Shown here piece after piece: positions 63,454-64,000 of a stretch of 64,000 bases of DNA (the stretch's first letter is position 1; every line of letters starts with the position of its first letter). Below the pieces are notes generated by a model. That model had not been told where the DNA came from. It was given only the letters and a program-made list of their open reading frames with translations, and ran no database searches. This DNA is from Sphingobium sp. D43FB (GTDB lineage: Bacteria > Pseudomonadota > Alphaproteobacteria > Sphingomonadales > Sphingomonadaceae), in assembly GCF_002312805.1 (NCBI RefSeq), contig NZ_NMUA01000002.1, forward strand, positions 248,001-312,000. The letters run 5' to 3'. A program made the translations under genes and the position numbers.

Positions 63454-64000
63454 CCGCCCTCGCTCTGCCGACCCGCCGCCAGGAAGACTGGCGCTATAGC
63501 GACCTGGAGGCGCTCGCCTCGCTGTGGCCCTTGCCCGCACCGACCCGCATCAATGTGGCCACCGGCGAAACCGCCAACCATCATTTGTTGCAGGACGCTG
63601 CCGATGGCAGCGCAGCCGTGCATGACTATGTCATCACCGTCGCCGACGATGCGCGCTGTGATTTCCACCTGCTCAACATCGGCGGCAAGCTCGGCCGCGT
63701 GACCTTTGCCGTCACACTGGGCGCGCGCGCGCATTTCGGGCTGCATGGCGCGATCATCGGCGGCGGCGACCAGACGCTGGAGATCATCACCTCGGTCACC
63801 CATGCGCAGCCCGACGCGACCAGCGGCCAAACCGTCCGGTCGGTCCTGGGCAGCCGCGCCACCGGCAGTTATCTCGGCAGCATCAACGTCGCCCGCGACG
63901 CCCAGCGCACCGATGCGTTCCAGTCGATCAAGGCGATGCTGCTCGATCGCACCGCGACGGCCAATGCCAAGCCGGAACTCGAAATCTACGCCGACGACGT
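63450..64000 (+). CDS. sufD: Fe-S cluster assembly protein SufD, cut by window end
   Basis: Partner of SufB and SufC in the scaffold. About 183 residues are visible: TALALPTRRQEDWRYSDLEA at the start is the family hallmark, followed by the beginning of the beta-helix core (HDYVITVADDARCDFHLLNIG, LGSRATGSYLGSINVARDAQRTDAFQSIK in parts). GTG 63450 is chosen because it overlaps the TGA of the preceding mini-ORF and lies about 9 nt after GGAGGA; GTG 63444 is also possible. The frame runs off the right edge. Confidence 0.93.
   Translation, partial: MTALALPTRRQEDWRYSDLEALASLWPLPAPTRINVATGETANHHLLQDAADGSAAVHDYVITVADDARCDFHLLNIGGKLGRVTFAVTLGARAHFGLHGAIIGGGDQTLEIITSVTHAQPDATSGQTVRSVLGSRATGSYLGSINVARDAQRTDAFQSIKAMLLDRTATANAKPELEIYADD

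Overview
This 64 kb window is ordinary chromosome of a high-GC alphaproteobacterium, most likely a member of the Sphingomonadaceae (Sphingobium, Sphingomonas or a close relative). The evidence is the gene content and order: ctaC-ctaD, hisG-hisD-nusB-thiL-hppA, htpX-rsmB-rpe-heparinase, a CtrA-inhibitor SciP gene, COQ9, a K+-independent H+-pyrophosphatase and a SUF operon led by an Rrf2 regulator. Many intergenic spaces hold palindromic repeats. I see no rRNA, tRNA, CRISPR array, prophage or plasmid functions.

Layout. 1-5763: cytochrome oxidase subunits I and II (minus), then pyrE-pdxJ-acpS-lepB (plus). 5808-7104: a STAS-like protein, an FKBP isomerase and ribosomal protein S21 (minus). 7334-13432: a class II aldolase (plus) facing a minus-strand run of htpX, rsmB, a PAS-like protein, rpe and a heparinase II/III protein. 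13523-15306: a small SdhAF4-like (DUF1674) gene, an unknown gene and galU. 15427-16583: a complete ISAs1-family insertion sequence inside a palindromic repeat. 16783-21672 (minus): ssb, a 550-bp low-GC gap, feoAB, COQ9 and an EamA transporter. 21744-22838: an Old Yellow Enzyme. 22904-27602 (minus): a riboflavin cluster, ribD-ribE-ribBX-ribH, behind a membrane protein and a TonB-like protein. 27720-33445 (minus): a DUF445 protein and an RND efflux permease with its adaptor. 33672-35172: two GlsB-like stress membrane proteins, SciP and a small unknown. 35300-42750 (plus): mnmA, hisG, hisD, nusB, thiL, hppA. 42852-49057 (plus): an S9 peptidase, a GAF-GGDEF cyclase and a single-chain MmeI-type restriction-modification enzyme. 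49036-58167: a GST, acetyl-CoA synthetase, cytochrome b561, an M1 aminopeptidase, gamma-glutamyltransferase and pyrD. 58520-64000 (plus): an AraC regulator and the SUF operon (Rrf2 regulator, sufB, a DUF559 nuclease-like gene, an unknown gene, sufC, a 34-codon ORF, sufD), cut by the window edge.

Points that stand out. (1) RibB has an N-terminal XRE-like helix-turn-helix and a C-terminal RibA-like domain that has lost its zinc cysteines. A perfect 20-bp palindrome sits in its putative promoter, which suggests an autoregulating biosynthetic enzyme. (2) The MmeI-type (Type IIL) enzyme keeps both nuclease and methyltransferase motifs and is the clearest defence gene here. (3) The SUF operon has been invaded by repeat-associated DNA. 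Even so, a chain of overlapping stop/start codons is kept, including a 34-codon ORF read through a palindrome that overlaps sufC with ATGA and sufD with GTGA. (4) Palindromic repeats appear to supply ribosome binding sites, most clearly for acpS, where the Shine-Dalgarno sequence lies in one arm of a perfect 28-bp inverted repeat. (5) One GlsB-like gene has a textbook EcfG general-stress promoter.

All assignments come from reading the sequence and from knowledge of the families. No database search was run.
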